64,000 nucleotides of DNA from Rickettsia rhipicephali str. 3-7-female6-CWPP (GCF_000284075.1 NC_017042.1:248001-312000); one strand, 5' to 3'. Shown: positions 9,457 through 23,971, numbered from the stretch's first letter. Translations and numbers: made by a program. Notes: generated from the letters alone by a model not told the origin.

Positions 9457-9654
9457 TTATAGGCTTAGAGCTTTTTTGCTATAAAATATAGAATTTTTAC
9501 AAAATTTGCTTATAGAGAGAAATTTGAAAGAGGTACTTCACCTTGAATCGCAGCGTACATACTAGTATATGAAAATTCCAGTGCTGGATCATCATCTCAA
9601 TTGCCTCTAGAAGTAGAATTTTGTAAGAAGTCTAATAAATTACTTAACAAAAAT

Positions 9655-9855
9655 ATGTTTAAAGAATATAAAATTTATAAGTTTTTTGAACAAGTTAAAC
9701 AAGAAACTTATAAGGTAGTTTGGCCAACTAGAAAAGAGCTTGTTGCTTCAACATTAGTAGTGGTAGTAGCAGTTTTTATTTTTAGCCTAATTTGTTTGGT
9801 ACTTGATTATAGTATACATAACATAATGCAGCTTTTGCTTAATATCGGCAAATAG
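9655..9855 (+). CDS. secE: Preprotein translocase subunit SecE
   Basis: A 66-residue single-helix SecE that clamps SecY in the Sec translocon. The amphipathic segment [20 protein letters not shown] (residues about 9-28) is the SecE signature, and a membrane helix follows at about 29-52. An in-frame TTG at 9601 would add 18 residues of non-conserved sequence overlapping an apparent repeat remnant, so ATG 9655 is preferred. It precedes nusG by 15 nt, as in most bacteria. Confidence 0.93.
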
Positions 9856-9870
9856 TATAAGGAATAAATT

Positions 9871-10449
9871 GTGACAGAACAGAGTATAGATAATATATTG
9901 CCTTCTTCTGAAAAAAATGTAAAGCAGTGGTATGTAGTACATACGGCATCAGGAGCAGAGAAACGCATTAAAGAAGATATGCTTAGCAAAATCGCTAAAC
10001 AGAAAATGACGGATTTTTTTGAAGATATATTAATACCTGTTTTTGGAGTTTCTGAAGTTAAACGCGGTAAAAATGTCAAGGTAGAAAAAAAACTAATGCC
10101 GAGTTATATCTTGATAAAGATGAATATGACTGATAAATCTTGGCATTTAGTAAAAAATATATCTGGAGTAACCGGCTTTTTAGGAAGCAAAACCACGCCA
10201 AAAGCTCTTACAGAAAGTGAAATACAAAATATTTTTAATAATTTGGAAGCAGAAGCTAAAGAAGCAAAGAATTCTAAATTGTATGAAGTTGGTGAAATAG
10301 TGACTGTTACAGACGGTCCTTTTGAAACTTTCATGGGTACAGTAGAAGAAATAGATCAAGAAAAAAATAGGTTAAAAGTTTCAGTTGCAATATTTGGTAA
10401 AGCAACTCCAATAGAACTAAATTTTAATCAAGTAAAGAAAAATGATTAA
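9871..10449 (+). CDS. nusG: Transcription termination/antitermination factor NusG
   Basis: A 192-residue NusG that binds RNA polymerase and links it to Rho or ribosomes. The NGN domain begins with KQWYVVHTASGAEKRIKEDM (about 17-36), and the KOW domain near 135-190 contains EIVTVTDGPFETFMGTVEEID. GTG 9871 is used as the start, with TAAGGA about 8 nt upstream. It is co-directional with secE; a repeat of about 125 bp separates it from rplK. Confidence 0.97.
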   Translation: MTEQSIDNILPSSEKNVKQWYVVHTASGAEKRIKEDMLSKIAKQKMTDFFEDILIPVFGVSEVKRGKNVKVEKKLMPSYILIKMNMTDKSWHLVKNISGVTGFLGSKTTPKALTESEIQNIFNNLEAEAKEAKNSKLYEVGEIVTVTDGPFETFMGTVEEIDQEKNRLKVSVAIFGKATPIELNFNQVKKND

Positions 10450-10529
10450 AGGTTGGACTAAATACGGTTTATAAATTAACTTAAGCTGTATTGTACGAAT
10501 GTTCAGGATGTCATTGTTGCGGGATAATG

Positions 10530-10655
10530 CGTCGTCATTGCAAGCAGACGTAGGCTGTGTGGCAATCTAGAAGAAATAATAAAAAACTTCTGATTTACAG
10601 AATTTTTTTCTTCCTTGTTTTGTCAAAACTTACAGCTTTTCCTCGCAATGATGGG
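10530..10655. repeat. TCATTGCGAG-type inverted repeat between nusG and rplK
   Basis: This is the class seen at 2857-2964: gtcattgcaag ... ggcaatctag at the left and cctcgcaatgatg at the right, with an aaacttctgatttacagaa core shared with the copies at 31500 and 39712. It inserts between genes that are usually contiguous. Confidence 0.75.
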
Positions 10656-10720
10656 AAACAAGATCCATGCAATTGTTACAAAGTAATATTAATTTAAGAG
10701 AAAAATAAGGATATTTATAA

Positions 10721-11158
10721 ATGTCTCAGAAAGCAATAAAAGGTTATATTAACTTGATAATTCCGGCTGCCGGAGCCACTCCTGCACCTCCTATAGGACC
10801 GGCCCTAGGACAAAGAAAAGTTAATATTGCAGCATTTTGTAAAGATTTTAATGATGCTACGCAAGGTATGGAAAAAGGAATACCTCTACCAACCGTAATT
10901 ACCGTTTATGAAGATAGTAGTTTTTCTTTTAAATTAAAAACTCCTCCTGCTTCTTACTTTTTAAAGAAGTATGCTAAAATTACTAAAGGTTCTAGTGCTA
11001 CTAAAAAAGAAGCCGTAGTAGGTAAAGTTACTATGGATGATTGTTGTGAAATTGCAAAGTTAAAAATGCCTGATTTAAATACAAAAAATATTGAAGCAGC
11101 AACAAAAATTATTTGTGGTAGTGCTGCATCTATGGGACTTGAAGTAGTAGGGAATTAA
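10721..11158 (+). CDS. rplK: 50S ribosomal protein L11
   Basis: A 145-residue L11, part of the GTPase-associated centre with L10-L12. It begins with [24 protein letters not shown], cited here as the Pro-rich N-domain linker at about 7-30, and the C-terminal RNA-binding domain includes the family ending [12 protein letters not shown]. An SD-like AAGGA lies about 10 nt before the ATG. rplA follows after 5 nt. Confidence 0.97.
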   Translation: MSQKAIKGYINLIIPAAGATPAPPIGPALGQRKVNIAAFCKDFNDATQGMEKGIPLPTVITVYEDSSFSFKLKTPPASYFLKKYAKITKGSSATKKEAVVGKVTMDDCCEIAKLKMPDLNTKNIEAATKIICGSAASMGLEVVGN

Positions 11159-11163
11159 TTATT

Positions 11164-11883
11164 ATGTCAAATAAGGAAGATGTTGCTGTAAAAATTAGCG
11201 GCGGTAAAAAAATAAGAGAAGCTAGAGAAAAAGTAAAATCAGATACTTTATATAATTTAACAAATGCAGTTGCACGATTAAAATCAGCATCATATGTTAA
11301 ATTTGATCCAACCTTAGAAATAGTTATGAAGCTTGGAATTGATCCTAGGCATTCCGATCAAATGGTACGTGGTGTAGTTAATTTACCTGCCGGTACAGGC
11401 AAAAACGTAAGAGTTGCCGTTATTTGTAAAGAAGAAAGAGAAGAAGAAGCTAAAAGTGTCGGAGCAGATTTAGTAGGTTCAACAAATATTATTGATGAAA
11501 TTAAAGCAGGGAAAATTAATTTCGATGTATGTATAGCTACTCCCGATATGATGGCAGCTATAGGTTCAGTTGCAAGAATTTTAGGACCAAAAGGTTTAAT
11601 GCCTAACCCTAAACTTGGTACCGTAACTTTAGATATTAAAAATGCTATTAAAAATGCTAAAAGCGGTCAGGTAGAATATAGAGCAGAGAAAGCAGGTATA
11701 ATTCATGCAGGGCTTGGAAAATTATCTTTTTCAGACCAAGATTTATTAAAAAATTTAAATGCGTTTATTGAGGCAGTAATTAAAGCAAAACCTGCCGGAT
11801 TAAAAGGAAGTTATTTAAAAGCAATGTATTTATCTTCTACTATGGGAGCATCGATACAAATAGATTTAACTAGTATAGCATAA
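11164..11883 (+). CDS. rplA: 50S ribosomal protein L1
   Basis: A 239-residue L1, the L1-stalk protein and in many bacteria the translational repressor of rplKA. Diagnostic segments are [34 protein letters not shown] (about 140-155) and the C-terminal [11 protein letters not shown]. It is coupled to rplK (5-nt gap). A 110-bp AT-rich gap follows before rplJ, with no clear structure seen in it. Confidence 0.97.
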   Translation: MSNKEDVAVKISGGKKIREAREKVKSDTLYNLTNAVARLKSASYVKFDPTLEIVMKLGIDPRHSDQMVRGVVNLPAGTGKNVRVAVICKEEREEEAKSVGADLVGSTNIIDEIKAGKINFDVCIATPDMMAAIGSVARILGPKGLMPNPKLGTVTLDIKNAIKNAKSGQVEYRAEKAGIIHAGLGKLSFSDQDLLKNLNAFIEAVIKAKPAGLKGSYLKAMYLSSTMGASIQIDLTSIA

Positions 11884-11993
11884 TTTTTATAGCCGTTTAA
11901 CGGTAGTATAGTAATAATAAAAAAATTTTGTTATTTTAAGCATTTGTATCAGTTTAAATATATTAAACTGTATTATAAAAGGAGAATTAAAAG

Positions 11994-12503
11994 GTGTTAA
12001 GATCAGAAAAACCGGTAGCAGTAGAGGATATTGTAAATATTTATAAAGAATCGCCCTCTATAATTATTACTCATTATCACGGGTTAACCGTTAGTCAAGT
12101 GAGTTCGCTTAGAGAATCACTTAAATCTAAAGAAGCAGGTTTTAAAGTAGTTAAAAATACTTTAGCAAAAATAGCTGTAAATCAAACAGGGCTTGATAGT
12201 ATTGCTAATTTATTTGCGGGTCCTACTGCTATTGTTTATTCTAAAGAACCGGTTGAGATGGCAAAATTAGTAGTTAATTTTGCTAAGGCTAATGATAATC
12301 TTAAGATTATCGGTGGAATAGTCGATAATCACGTATTAGATGAAAATTCAATAAAAGAACTTTCTAAGCTACCTGCACTTAATGAGCTTAGGGGTAAAAT
12401 TGTTGGGTTATTACAAGCACCGGCTACTAAGATTGTAGGTGTTTTACAAGCCCCGTCTTCGAGTATGGCGAGAGTAATACAAGCACATGCTAGTAAAAAT
12501 TAA
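11994..12503 (+). CDS. rplJ: 50S ribosomal protein L10
   Basis: A 169-residue L10 that anchors L7/L12 dimers at the stalk base. The N-terminal domain includes [17 protein letters not shown] and [11 protein letters not shown]; the C-terminal helix that binds L12 is at about 130-169. The start is GTG 11994, preceded by AAGGAG at 11979-11984, a strong SD. A 150-bp palindrome separates it from rplL. Confidence 0.97.
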   Translation: MLRSEKPVAVEDIVNIYKESPSIIITHYHGLTVSQVSSLRESLKSKEAGFKVVKNTLAKIAVNQTGLDSIANLFAGPTAIVYSKEPVEMAKLVVNFAKANDNLKIIGGIVDNHVLDENSIKELSKLPALNELRGKIVGLLQAPATKIVGVLQAPSSSMARVIQAHASKN

Positions 12504-12511
12504 CTTAAAGG

Positions 12512-12661
12512 TTACTGCATCAGGTATTTTAATTGATAATTAAAGAGCTTTTATAGTGAAAATTAATAAGGTTTGTTATAGAATATTATTCTTATTTTAA
12601 AAAAGTCTTATAATTTGAAGCAAAAAAGAATTTAATTAACTTAAAATACCTGATGCAGTAA
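12512..12661. repeat. 150-bp palindromic element between rplJ and rplL
   Basis: The ends are a perfect 21-bp inverted repeat: 12512-12532 (ttactgcatcagg...) and 12641-12661. Inside, taaggttt and aagtcttataattt arms give further pairing. The internal motif gaaaattaataag...cttataatttg...gcaaaaaa is shared with elements at 13291-13443, 13625-13790 and 33433-33565, so these form one family. Confidence 0.8.
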
Positions 12662-12697
12662 TCTCTCAATATAAAAAAAAGTAAAAAGGAAAAAATT

Positions 12698-13075
12698 ATG
12701 GCAGATTTAGCTAAAATTGAAGAACAATTATCATCATTAACATTAATGCAAGCAGCTGAGCTTGTGAAAATGCTAGAAGAAAAATGGGGTGTATCTGCAG
12801 TAGCTCCTGTAGCTGTAGCAGCTGCCGGTGCTGCAGCTCCTGCGGCTGAAACAGTAGCTGAAAAAACTGAGTTTGAAGTAGTTTTAACAGCTGCCGGTGA
12901 CAAGAAAGTTGAAGTAATTAAAGTTGTGAAAGATATCACAGGTCTTGGTTTAATTGAAGCTAAGAAATTAGTTGATGAAGCTCCAAAGCCGATTAAAAGC
13001 AATATGAAAAAAGCAGAAGCAGACGAAATCAAAGGTAAGTTAGAAGCCGCCGGAGCAAAAGTTGAATTAAAATAA
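12698..13075 (+). CDS. rplL: 50S ribosomal protein L7/L12
   Basis: A 125-residue stalk protein that recruits translation GTPases. The N-terminal dimerisation helix is residues 1-35, an Ala/Pro-rich hinge spans about 36-55, and the C-terminal domain has [19 protein letters not shown] and [19 protein letters not shown] upstream gives a strong SD for ATG 12698. A large antisense ORF over it is a composition shadow. Confidence 0.98.
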   Translation: MADLAKIEEQLSSLTLMQAAELVKMLEEKWGVSAVAPVAVAAAGAAAPAAETVAEKTEFEVVLTAAGDKKVEVIKVVKDITGLGLIEAKKLVDEAPKPIKSNMKKAEADEIKGKLEAAGAKVELK

Positions 13076-13201
13076 TTTGTTTTTATTCCAAGAAAAATCT
13101 TATAATTTTCAATCAAAAACAACTAAGTATAGATTAATTTTTTTACAGGGCCTAATGTTTTGCAGAAATATTTTATAGCTTTAAATTAACTTCTTAAAAT
13201 C

Positions 13202-13245
13202 AAAAAAGCCTTATTTTAGTAATTAAATTTGAATAAGGCTTTTTT
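13202..13245 (+). terminator. Rho-independent terminator after rplL
   Basis: AAAAAAGCCTTATT (13202-13215) pairs perfectly with AATAAGGCTTTTTT (13232-13245), 14 bp with a 16-nt loop and a terminal T-run. It lies about 130 nt after the rplL stop and would separate the rplJL transcript from rpoBC, at least in part. Confidence 0.75.
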
Positions 13246-13290
13246 GTTTAAAAATTATTTTAAAGCTAATTTAAATTATTGAAATTTTCT

Positions 13291-13443
13291 AGGTTCTGTG
13301 AACATTTATAATTGATTTTTAGTGAAAATTAATGAGATTTTTGAAGGAATAGCTACCTATTTTAAAAAAAATAATATTATTATAATTTGTTGCAACAAAC
13401 AAATAACCAAAATCAAATCTTTTTGGAAATGTTCGTAGAGCCT
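13291..13443. repeat. Palindromic element 1 of three upstream of rpoB
   Basis: Imperfect terminal inverted repeats run from aggttctgtgaacattt (13291) to aaatgttcgtagagcct (end 13443). The centre carries the gaaaattaatgagatttttg...tataatttg motif of the family also seen at 12512-12661 and 33433-33565. Confidence 0.7.
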
Positions 13444-13486
13444 ACACAAGATCTAAATAAGAAACTTACTAGGTTTCTTTAATTTA

Positions 13487-13620
13487 AGTTCTATGTAAAA
13501 AAATTTAAAACAGTATATTTTATTTTACTGCAAATTATAAGCATTTTATTGAAATAGGTATCTATTTCAATAAAAACTTTACTGTTTAAAATATAAATAA
13601 TTTAAATTTTATATACAGAA
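13487..13620. repeat. Palindromic element 2 of three upstream of rpoB
   Basis: Outer arms are ttctatgtaaaaaaatttaaa and tttaaattttatatacagaa, then aacagta/tactgtt. The centre is a perfect 14-bp hairpin TTTTATTGAAATAG/CTATTTCAATAAAA at 13544-13575. It differs in sequence from elements 1 and 3. Confidence 0.7.
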
Positions 13621-13624
13621 CCTA

Positions 13625-13790
13625 GGTTCTGAACACTTTTGATTAATGATTATAATTAGGAGATATTTTTAAGCAAAAATTAATAAGATTTTTGAGAGGA
13701 GAGTTTATTACTATTTCAAAAAAAATCTTATGATTTACAGCTAAAAAGAGCCATAATTATAATCATTCTATTAAAAGTGCATAGGACTTA
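13625..13790. repeat. Palindromic element 3 of three upstream of rpoB
   Basis: Arms cacttttgattaatgatt... (13634 on) and ...aatcattctattaaaagtg (to about 13781) are near-perfect inverted copies. The core aattaataagatttttgag...aaaatcttatgattt is the same family as 13291-13443. It ends about 45 bp before the rpoB start. Confidence 0.75.
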
Positions 13791-13833
13791 ATCACTGCAA
13801 TACGGGCAGTAATTTTATCAGTCAGGAGATTAT

Positions 13834-16800
13834 ATGGTTTCATTAAGGGATAATATAGAAGCACAACCCTTGTCACACAATAGAAGAATAAGAAAAAATT
13901 TCGGTCACATAAATTTAGTAGCAGATATACCGAATTTGATTGAAATTCAAAAAAATTCATATGAGAAAAACTTTCTACAGTTAAATATTAAAGATTCTGA
14001 AAGAAAAAACAAAGGTTTACAATCTATATTAAACTCAATTTTTCCTATTTCAGATTCCTCCAATATTGCTAATTTAGAATTTGTAAAATATGAATTCGAT
14101 ACTCCAAAATATGATGTAGAAGAGTGCAGTCAAAGAAGTTTAAGTTATGCTGCTCCTCTTAAAGTGACTTTAAGATTAAGTATTTGGGATATAGATGAGG
14201 ATACCGGTACTAGAGAAATTAAAGGGATTAAAGAGCAAGAAGTATATATGGGTGATATCCCATTAATGACTAAAAACGGTACTTTTATTATCAACGGTAC
14301 GGAAAGAGTAGTTGTATCACAAATGCATCGCTCACCTGGTGTATTCTTTTATCATGATGAAGGAAAAGTCCACTCTTCCGGCAAGCTTTTATATTCTGCT
14401 CGTGTTATTCCATATAGAGGGTCTTGGCTTGATTTAGAATTCGACGCTAAGGATGTTATTTATTTCAGGATTGATAGAAAAAGAAAGCTTTATATTACTA
14501 CTTTGCTTAGAGCTATAGGTATGAGTACTGAAGAAATTATAAAATTTTATTATAATTCAGTAACTTATAAGCTTGTTAAAAATAAAGGTTGGGCGGTTAA
14601 ATTTATACCTCAGCATATTACTGCTCATCGTTTAACAAGTGATTTAGTAGATGCAGATACCGGAAATATTCTACTGAAAGCAGGACAAAAAATTACTCCG
14701 CGTTTGGCTAAAAAATATTTTGGGGAAGGGCTTAATAATATTTTAGTAGCTCATGAAACTTTAATCGGCAAATATCTATCTGAAGATTTAAGAGATCCTG
14801 CAAGCGATGAAGTATTAGCAAAAATCGGTGAAATGATTACTGCTGATATGCTAAATGTTATTAATGATCTTAAAATTAAAAATGTTAACGTATTAGTAAT
14901 CAATCCTCAATCTGGTCCATATATAAGGAACACCTTATTTGCTGATAAAAATCAGGATCGTGAGGCAGCATTATGTGATATTTTTAGAGTGCTAAGACCA
15001 GGCGAACCTGCTAATATCGAAGCGGCTGAAAGCCTGTTTTATAATTTATTCTTTGATGCGGAAAGATATGATCTTTCAGAAGTCGGGCGAATAAAAATGA
15101 ATTCTAGGTTAGAGCTGAATATTTCTGAAGAAGTTACGGTTTTAACAATTGATGATATTAAAAATATCGTAAGAATTTTAGTAGAGCTTAAAGACGGTAA
15201 AGGTATCATAGACGATATTGATCATTTAGGTAATAGAAGGGTTAGATCGGTAGGTGAATTGATAGAAAATCAATTTAGAATAGGTTTAGTCCGAATGGAA
15301 AAATCTGTAATTGAAAGGATGTCGGCAGGTGATGTTGATACCGTAATGCCTCATGATTTAGTAAATTCTAAAATTTTAGTTTCAGTAGTAAAAGAATTTT
15401 TTAATACCTCCCAATTATCCCAATTTATGGATCAAACAAATCCATTATCGGAAATAACTCATAAAAGAAGGCTGTCGGCACTCGGTCCCGGAGGTCTTAG
15501 TCGAGATCGAGCAGGTTTTGAGGTGCGTGACGTACATCCGACTCATTACGGTCGCATTTGTCCTATTGAAACACCTGAAGGTCAGAATATCGGGTTAATT
15601 AACTCTATGGCTACTTATGCTAGAATAAATAAACACGGTTTTATAGAGAGTCCGTATAGAAGAGTTAAAGATGGATATGTAACCGATGAAGTGGTATATC
15701 TTTCTGCTATTGAAGAAGGTAAATACAAAATCGGACAAGCAAATTCTAAAGTTAATAAAGACGGAAAGCTGCAAGGAGAGTTTATTAATTGCCGTGTTGA
15801 AGGCGGTAATTTTGTAATGGTAGAACCGTATGAGGTAGACTTCATTGATGTAACTCCTATGCAGGTAGTATCGGTTGCGGCTTCTCTTATACCGTTCTTA
15901 GAAAACGATGATGCTAACCGTGCTTTGATGGGTTCAAACATGCAAAGACAAGCCGTTCCTTTAATTAAAACGGATGCACCTTTTGTAGGTACCGGAGTTG
16001 AAGGGGTAGTAGCTAAAGATTCCGGAGCGTCAGTGCTTGCATTACATGACGGTATTGTTGAGCAGGTAGATTCAAATAGAATCGTGATTAGAACTCTAGA
16101 ACAAAAAGTTGACGGTTCTCCTTCGGTTGATATTTATAACTTACTAAAATTCCAAAAATCCAATCATAATACTTGTATAAATCAAAAGCCTTTAGTTAAG
16201 GTCGGTCATTACGTTAAGAAAAACGATATTATAGCTGACGGTCCTAGTACGGATAACGGTGAAATTGCTTTAGGTAGGAACGTGCTTGTGGCTTTCTTAC
16301 CTTGGAACGGTTATAATTTTGAAGATTCAATTTTAATATCCGAACGTATAGTAAAAGAGGATGTATTTACATCTATTCATATTGAAGAGTTTGAAGTAAT
16401 AGCTAGAGATACACGCCTTGGTCCTGAAGAAATTACCCGTGATATACCGAATGTAAGTGAAGAAGCGTTGCGTCATCTTGATGAGGTCGGAATAATTTAT
16501 ATAGGTGCAGAAGTAAAAGCCGGTGATATTTTAGTCGGAAAAGTAACACCGAAAAGTGAATCGCCTATTACTCCTGAAGAGAAGCTACTACGTGCTATTT
16601 TCGGGGAAAAAGCTTTTGACGTAAAAGATTCATCGCTGCATGTACCTTCCGGAGTTAGCGGAACTGTAGTAGAAGTAAGGGTATTTTCTCGTAGAGGTGT
16701 AGAAAAAGACCAGCGAGCTATTGCTATTGAAAAACAACAAATTGAAAAATTAGCAAAAGACAGAGACGATGAATTAGAAATTATTGAGCATTTTGTGTTT

Positions 16801-17955
16801 AGTTGGCTTGAAAAGCTTTTAGTAGGGCAGGTGATTATTAACGGTCCTAAGCAAGTAAAAGTAGGACAAACTATTACTACTGAAATGCTAAAAGGCTTAT
16901 CTAAAGGACAATTTTGGCAGATTACCGTGGAAGATGCAAATGTAATGAATGAAATAGAGCAGATAAAGACTCATTATGATGAGAAAAAAGAGGCTCTTGA
17001 TAAAAGGTTTGCTACTAAGGTAGAGAAATTGCAAAGTGGTGATGATTTACCTCAGGGAGCTTTAAAAGTAGTAAAAGTATTTATTGCAACTAAGCATAAA
17101 TTACAACCCGGGGATAAGATGGCAGGAAGACACGGAAATAAAGGTGTTATTTCACGTATCGTACCTGAAGAGGATATGCCGTTTTTAGAAGATGGAACTG
17201 TGGTAGATATCGTTCTTAATCCTCTAGGTCTTCCGTCCCGTATGAATATAGGACAGATTTTAGAAACGCATCTTGGGTGGGCATCAATAAATTTAGCAAA
17301 AAAAATATCTACCTTAGTAAAGGAATATAAAAATAAACATATAGGTATTGAGCAGATTAAGAAATTCTTAATTGAACTGTATGGAGAAAATATTAATTCT
17401 ATACTTGAAAGACCGGAAGAAGAGATTATCTCTTTTTGTAAGAAAGTAAGTAAAGGCGTACATTTTGCAACTCCTGTATTTGACGGAGCAAAAGTTCAGG
17501 ACGTTAAAGATATGCTAAAGCTTGCCGGTCAAGACCCTTCAGGACAAGTGAAATTAATTGACGGTAGAACCGGTGAATATTTTGACCGTCTAGTAACTGT
17601 TGGACAGAAATATTTGCTGAAATTGCATCATTTAGTCGATAATAAAATTCATTCCCGTTCTATAGGACCTTATAGCTTAGTAACGCAGCAACCGCTTGGA
17701 GGTAAGTCTCATTTCGGCGGACAGCGTTTCGGGGAAATGGAATGTTGGGCATTACAAGCTTACGGTGCAGCGTATACGTTACAGGAAATGTTAACGGTTA
17801 AGTCGGATGACGTAAACGGTAGGATCAAAACTTATGATTCTATAGTACGCGGTGAAAATAATTTTGAATCAGGCATTCCTGAATCATTTAATGTTATGAT
17901 AAAAGAATTTAGATCTTTATGTCTTAACGTAAAGCTTGAAGTAACTTCAAGTTAA
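13834..17955 (+). CDS. rpoB: RNA polymerase subunit beta
   Basis: The 1373-residue beta subunit contains the rifampin region ([34 protein letters not shown], cited in parts, around residue 530-565), the NFEDSI segment near 830, the conserved [10 protein letters not shown] and the C-terminal [31 protein letters not shown] about 7 nt before ATG 13834 supports the start. Codon 973 (16750-16752) is TTA, Leu, in the context EKLAKDRDD; see findings for its likely drug-resistance meaning. The 758-bp region upstream holds a terminator and three palindromes, so rpoB may have its own promoter. Confidence 0.98.
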   Translation: MVSLRDNIEAQPLSHNRRIRKNFGHINLVADIPNLIEIQKNSYEKNFLQLNIKDSERKNKGLQSILNSIFPISDSSNIANLEFVKYEFDTPKYDVEECSQRSLSYAAPLKVTLRLSIWDIDEDTGTREIKGIKEQEVYMGDIPLMTKNGTFIINGTERVVVSQMHRSPGVFFYHDEGKVHSSGKLLYSARVIPYRGSWLDLEFDAKDVIYFRIDRKRKLYITTLLRAIGMSTEEIIKFYYNSVTYKLVKNKGWAVKFIPQHITAHRLTSDLVDADTGNILLKAGQKITPRLAKKYFGEGLNNILVAHETLIGKYLSEDLRDPASDEVLAKIGEMITADMLNVINDLKIKNVNVLVINPQSGPYIRNTLFADKNQDREAALCDIFRVLRPGEPANIEAAESLFYNLFFDAERYDLSEVGRIKMNSRLELNISEEVTVLTIDDIKNIVRILVELKDGKGIIDDIDHLGNRRVRSVGELIENQFRIGLVRMEKSVIERMSAGDVDTVMPHDLVNSKILVSVVKEFFNTSQLSQFMDQTNPLSEITHKRRLSALGPGGLSRDRAGFEVRDVHPTHYGRICPIETPEGQNIGLINSMATYARINKHGFIESPYRRVKDGYVTDEVVYLSAIEEGKYKIGQANSKVNKDGKLQGEFINCRVEGGNFVMVEPYEVDFIDVTPMQVVSVAASLIPFLENDDANRALMGSNMQRQAVPLIKTDAPFVGTGVEGVVAKDSGASVLALHDGIVEQVDSNRIVIRTLEQKVDGSPSVDIYNLLKFQKSNHNTCINQKPLVKVGHYVKKNDIIADGPSTDNGEIALGRNVLVAFLPWNGYNFEDSILISERIVKEDVFTSIHIEEFEVIARDTRLGPEEITRDIPNVSEEALRHLDEVGIIYIGAEVKAGDILVGKVTPKSESPITPEEKLLRAIFGEKAFDVKDSSLHVPSGVSGTVVEVRVFSRRGVEKDQRAIAIEKQQIEKLAKDRDDELEIIEHFVFSWLEKLLVGQVIINGPKQVKVGQTITTEMLKGLSKGQFWQITVEDANVMNEIEQIKTHYDEKKEALDKRFATKVEKLQSGDDLPQGALKVVKVFIATKHKLQPGDKMAGRHGNKGVISRIVPEEDMPFLEDGTVVDIVLNPLGLPSRMNIGQILETHLGWASINLAKKISTLVKEYKNKHIGIEQIKKFLIELYGENINSILERPEEEIISFCKKVSKGVHFATPVFDGAKVQDVKDMLKLAGQDPSGQVKLIDGRTGEYFDRLVTVGQKYLLKLHHLVDNKIHSRSIGPYSLVTQQPLGGKSHFGGQRFGEMECWALQAYGAAYTLQEMLTVKSDDVNGRIKTYDSIVRGENNFESGIPESFNVMIKEFRSLCLNVKLEVTSS

Positions 17956-17971
17956 GAAAGATAGGTCATTT

Positions 17972-18003
17972 AAACAGATAAAAAACAAGTTTTTTATCTG
18001 TTT
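17972..18003 (+). terminator. Hairpin just after rpoB (possible weak terminator)
   Basis: AAACAGATAAAAAAC is followed within 2 nt by its inverted copy GTTTTTTATCTGTTT, so a real loop would open a few pairs. The stem is AT-rich and a short T-run follows. A second GC-richer hairpin, attcccgctttt-gcgggaat, lies just downstream (18010-18030). Together they form the right-hand part of a CATTCCCGC-class repeat. Confidence 0.45.
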
Positions 18004-18055
18004 TACTGGATTCCCGCTTTTGCGGGAATGACATATAGGGTGCAATAAGAACTCT

Positions 18056-18174
18056 TGGTAGACGAAGGTCAATTTCAAAAAGAGCTAGGAGTTCACAAGG
18101 CGAGGAGCGGAGCGTATACTTAATACGTGAGCACCGCAGAACTTGTAGAACGACAACGCCAATTTTTGAAATTC
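18056..18174. repeat. Dispersed element (gacgaaggtcaattt... type), copy 1
   Basis: About 120 bp running from gacgaaggtcaatttcaaaa to acgacaacgccaatttttgaaa, with cgaggagcggagcgtatact in the middle. Copies: 22340-22462 (inverted), 33310-33430 (same orientation), 49172-49286 (inverted). One strand reads LLALF-IKLRL-like in each copy. Copies 1 and 2 flank rpoC in opposite orientation. Confidence 0.8.
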
Positions 18175-18193
18175 ACCGAGTATATACGAGTAA

Positions 18194-22333
<4,140 letters not shown>

Positions 22334-22339
22334 ATATAC

Positions 22340-22590
22340 TGAGATAGAACTTGAAAAATTGGCTGTGTCGTCTTTGTAAGTCCTAGGATGCTGAACGTTT
22401 AATATACGCTCCGCTCCTCGCCTTACAGACTCTTTGCTCTTTTCCAAGTTGATCTTCGTATGTACCGGATAGTTTATAAAAAACCCGTCATTGCGAGCCA
22501 GCATTTATGCTGGCGTGGCAATCTCATGAAATAATAACAAACTCCTGAGCTAGCTTCGTCAATTACTTTGTAATTTTCTCGCAATGACGG
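22340..22590. repeat. Two repeats in the rpoC 3' spacer
   Basis: 22340-22462 is an inverted copy of the element at 18056-18174 (shared cgctccgctcctcgcctt core). 22487-22590 is a CGTCATTGCGAG-type inverted repeat with ccagcatttatgctgg as an extra inner hairpin. Confidence 0.75.
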
Positions 22591-22668
22591 GGTGGTATCC
22601 ACACAACAATGCCTTCCTAGCTAGAAGCGGGAATCCAGAAAAATAACCTTACTACGCATTATTGACAA

Positions 22669-22706
22669 AAAAAGCCTATAAAAACCAAGTTTTTTATAGG
22701 CTTTTT
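22669..22706. terminator. Bidirectional rho-independent terminator
   Basis: AAAAAGCCTATAAAAA (22669-22684) pairs with TTTTTATAGGCTTTTT (22691-22706), a perfect 16-bp stem with a 6-nt loop and T-runs on both strands. It lies between rpoC (+) and the convergent unknown gene at 22735-23910 (-) and suits both. Confidence 0.8.
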
Positions 22707-22734
22707 CTTATTTCCCGCTTGCAGAAATGACGCT

Positions 22735-23910
22735 TTAATAACAAGCAATCGGTGCTGTTAAATGCTCGTAGGCTTGACCTAAATAAGATACTGGTTGTTC
22801 AAAGATATGCGTATTATTGTTATCATAATTATAATTACCGTATAATTGTAATCTTGCTAAAGAATCTTCATATGGAAAGTTTTTAAGTGTTTCTTGATTT
22901 TTAGATATCTGAATTTCTGCTAAACAATGTTCAACATAAGTTTTCAGTACTTCTTGACGAATTGCATCATGTAAAGCTTTTAACATGAGTAAGTTTACTA
23001 ATAGGTTAATATCATTATGTGCATTAGTAGTAATCGTAGCTTCTTCGTGTTTTTGATCAATAGACATCTTTCCAAACTTCGCTTCTAGAGGTAATTTAGA
23101 CGTCGATCCGGTACTCGCATCCTCACGTATGTCTATATATGCTGCGGTGCTGCGTTCCGTATCTCTTTGAAATTCCTCTCTATAAGCTGGTTTAGAAAAG
23201 TGTCTAACAGGCAATTCAGAAATTAAAGACTCTTCATTGCTTACTTCTACCTTCTCTATTTCAAGATTTTCTGATTCAGCATTGACTTTTTCTTCAAAAT
23301 TTATCTCTGGGAAAAGTGCTGTCACATCCGTTATTTCAAGTTTTTCTCCTTTTTTACCTACTTCATAAGCTTTAGCAATAATTTGTTTATAAATAACGTC
23401 AATTAATGCTCGTTTTGTTTGTATTTCATCAGAATAGTTAATTCCTCCTTCATTCCAAAACTTGACTATTTTAGACAAAGCAGGAATATATTTACCGGCC
23501 TTTGCTAAAAATTTTTGTATAAATGTAGGTTCAATAAGAGGGGTTAATGTGGGATTTGCTTCATATTTTCTAAATACATACTCGACAATTTTAGGTATAT
23601 TTTGATCTGATTCTACTTCGTCAGGTAAGCCGTGTAATATTTTTTTTGCTGTTGCTTGACCCATCTTCTCATGCAAAATATTAACCCCGATCCATGTCCA
23701 TGCAGGATTAGCCGTAAAACAAAGCTTTGTTACATAAAATGCTAGCGATATAGGTAGAGATAATAACTTTAAATAGTTAAGGCAAGTATATCGTATTGGA
23801 TGAGGCGTGAGACTATAAACCTTAGCCATATCTTGGTTTAACTCACATGATGTTTTAATCATTTTATACTTCTGCTTAATTAAATGAGAAGTGATGTCAT
23901 GTACTGGCAT
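22735..23910 (-). CDS. Unknown protein, 391 aa, containing an RPE1 insertion
   Basis: I do not recognise a family. The N-terminal 100 residues include a hydrophobic stretch near 48-75 ([19 protein letters not shown]) that could be a membrane segment. The middle is charged and helical, with an acidic Glu-rich run at about 205-235. Residues about 236-284 are an in-frame RPE1 peptide ([22 protein letters not shown]), so the ancestral protein was about 345 residues. A TTGACA/TATCTT promoter is seen upstream. The C-terminus is Asn/Tyr-rich. Expression seems likely from the promoter and intact frame. Confidence 0.75.
   Translation of the reverse strand: MPVHDITSHLIKQKYKMIKTSCELNQDMAKVYSLTPHPIRYTCLNYLKLLSLPISLAFYVTKLCFTANPAWTWIGVNILHEKMGQATAKKILHGLPDEVESDQNIPKIVEYVFRKYEANPTLTPLIEPTFIQKFLAKAGKYIPALSKIVKFWNEGGINYSDEIQTKRALIDVIYKQIIAKAYEVGKKGEKLEITDVTALFPEINFEEKVNAESENLEIEKVEVSNEESLISELPVRHFSKPAYREEFQRDTERSTAAYIDIREDASTGSTSKLPLEAKFGKMSIDQKHEEATITTNAHNDINLLVNLLMLKALHDAIRQEVLKTYVEHCLAEIQISKNQETLKNFPYEDSLARLQLYGNYNYDNNNTHIFEQPVSYLGQAYEHLTAPIACY
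23061..23206 (-). repeat. Rickettsia palindromic element 1 (RPE1) inside a gene
   Basis: The 146-bp segment from tagacatcttt to tgtcta is near-identical to 52877-53022 and is read as [11 protein letters not shown]...[18 protein letters not shown], the recognised RPE1 peptide. The length here is not obviously a codon multiple by itself, but the host frame stays open through it and on both sides. Confidence 0.92.
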
Positions 23911-23942
23911 ATTATTACTTAAATTTAACTAATTTATCAGTT

Positions 23943-23971
23943 AAGATATAAAAAACGTTAACATTTGTCAA
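23943..23971 (-). promoter_or_regulatory. Putative sigma-70 promoter for the 391-aa gene
   Basis: Read on the minus strand: TTGACA (23971-23966), a 17-nt spacer and TATCTT (23948-23943). The start codon at 23910 lies about 33 nt beyond the -10. This is one of the best -35 matches in the window. Confidence 0.6.

Noticed and set aside
9503..9654. N-terminal extension of SecE from TTG 9601
   Set aside because: The added residues are not SecE-like and overlap DNA with repeat-like words (gcagcgtacatactagta). ATG 9655 begins the conserved part.
12592..13122. 176-residue antisense ORF across rplL
   Set aside because: It is a shadow of the rplL frame, rich in Ala/Ser/Thr from reverse reading of GCT/GCA-rich codons, with no SD or family features.
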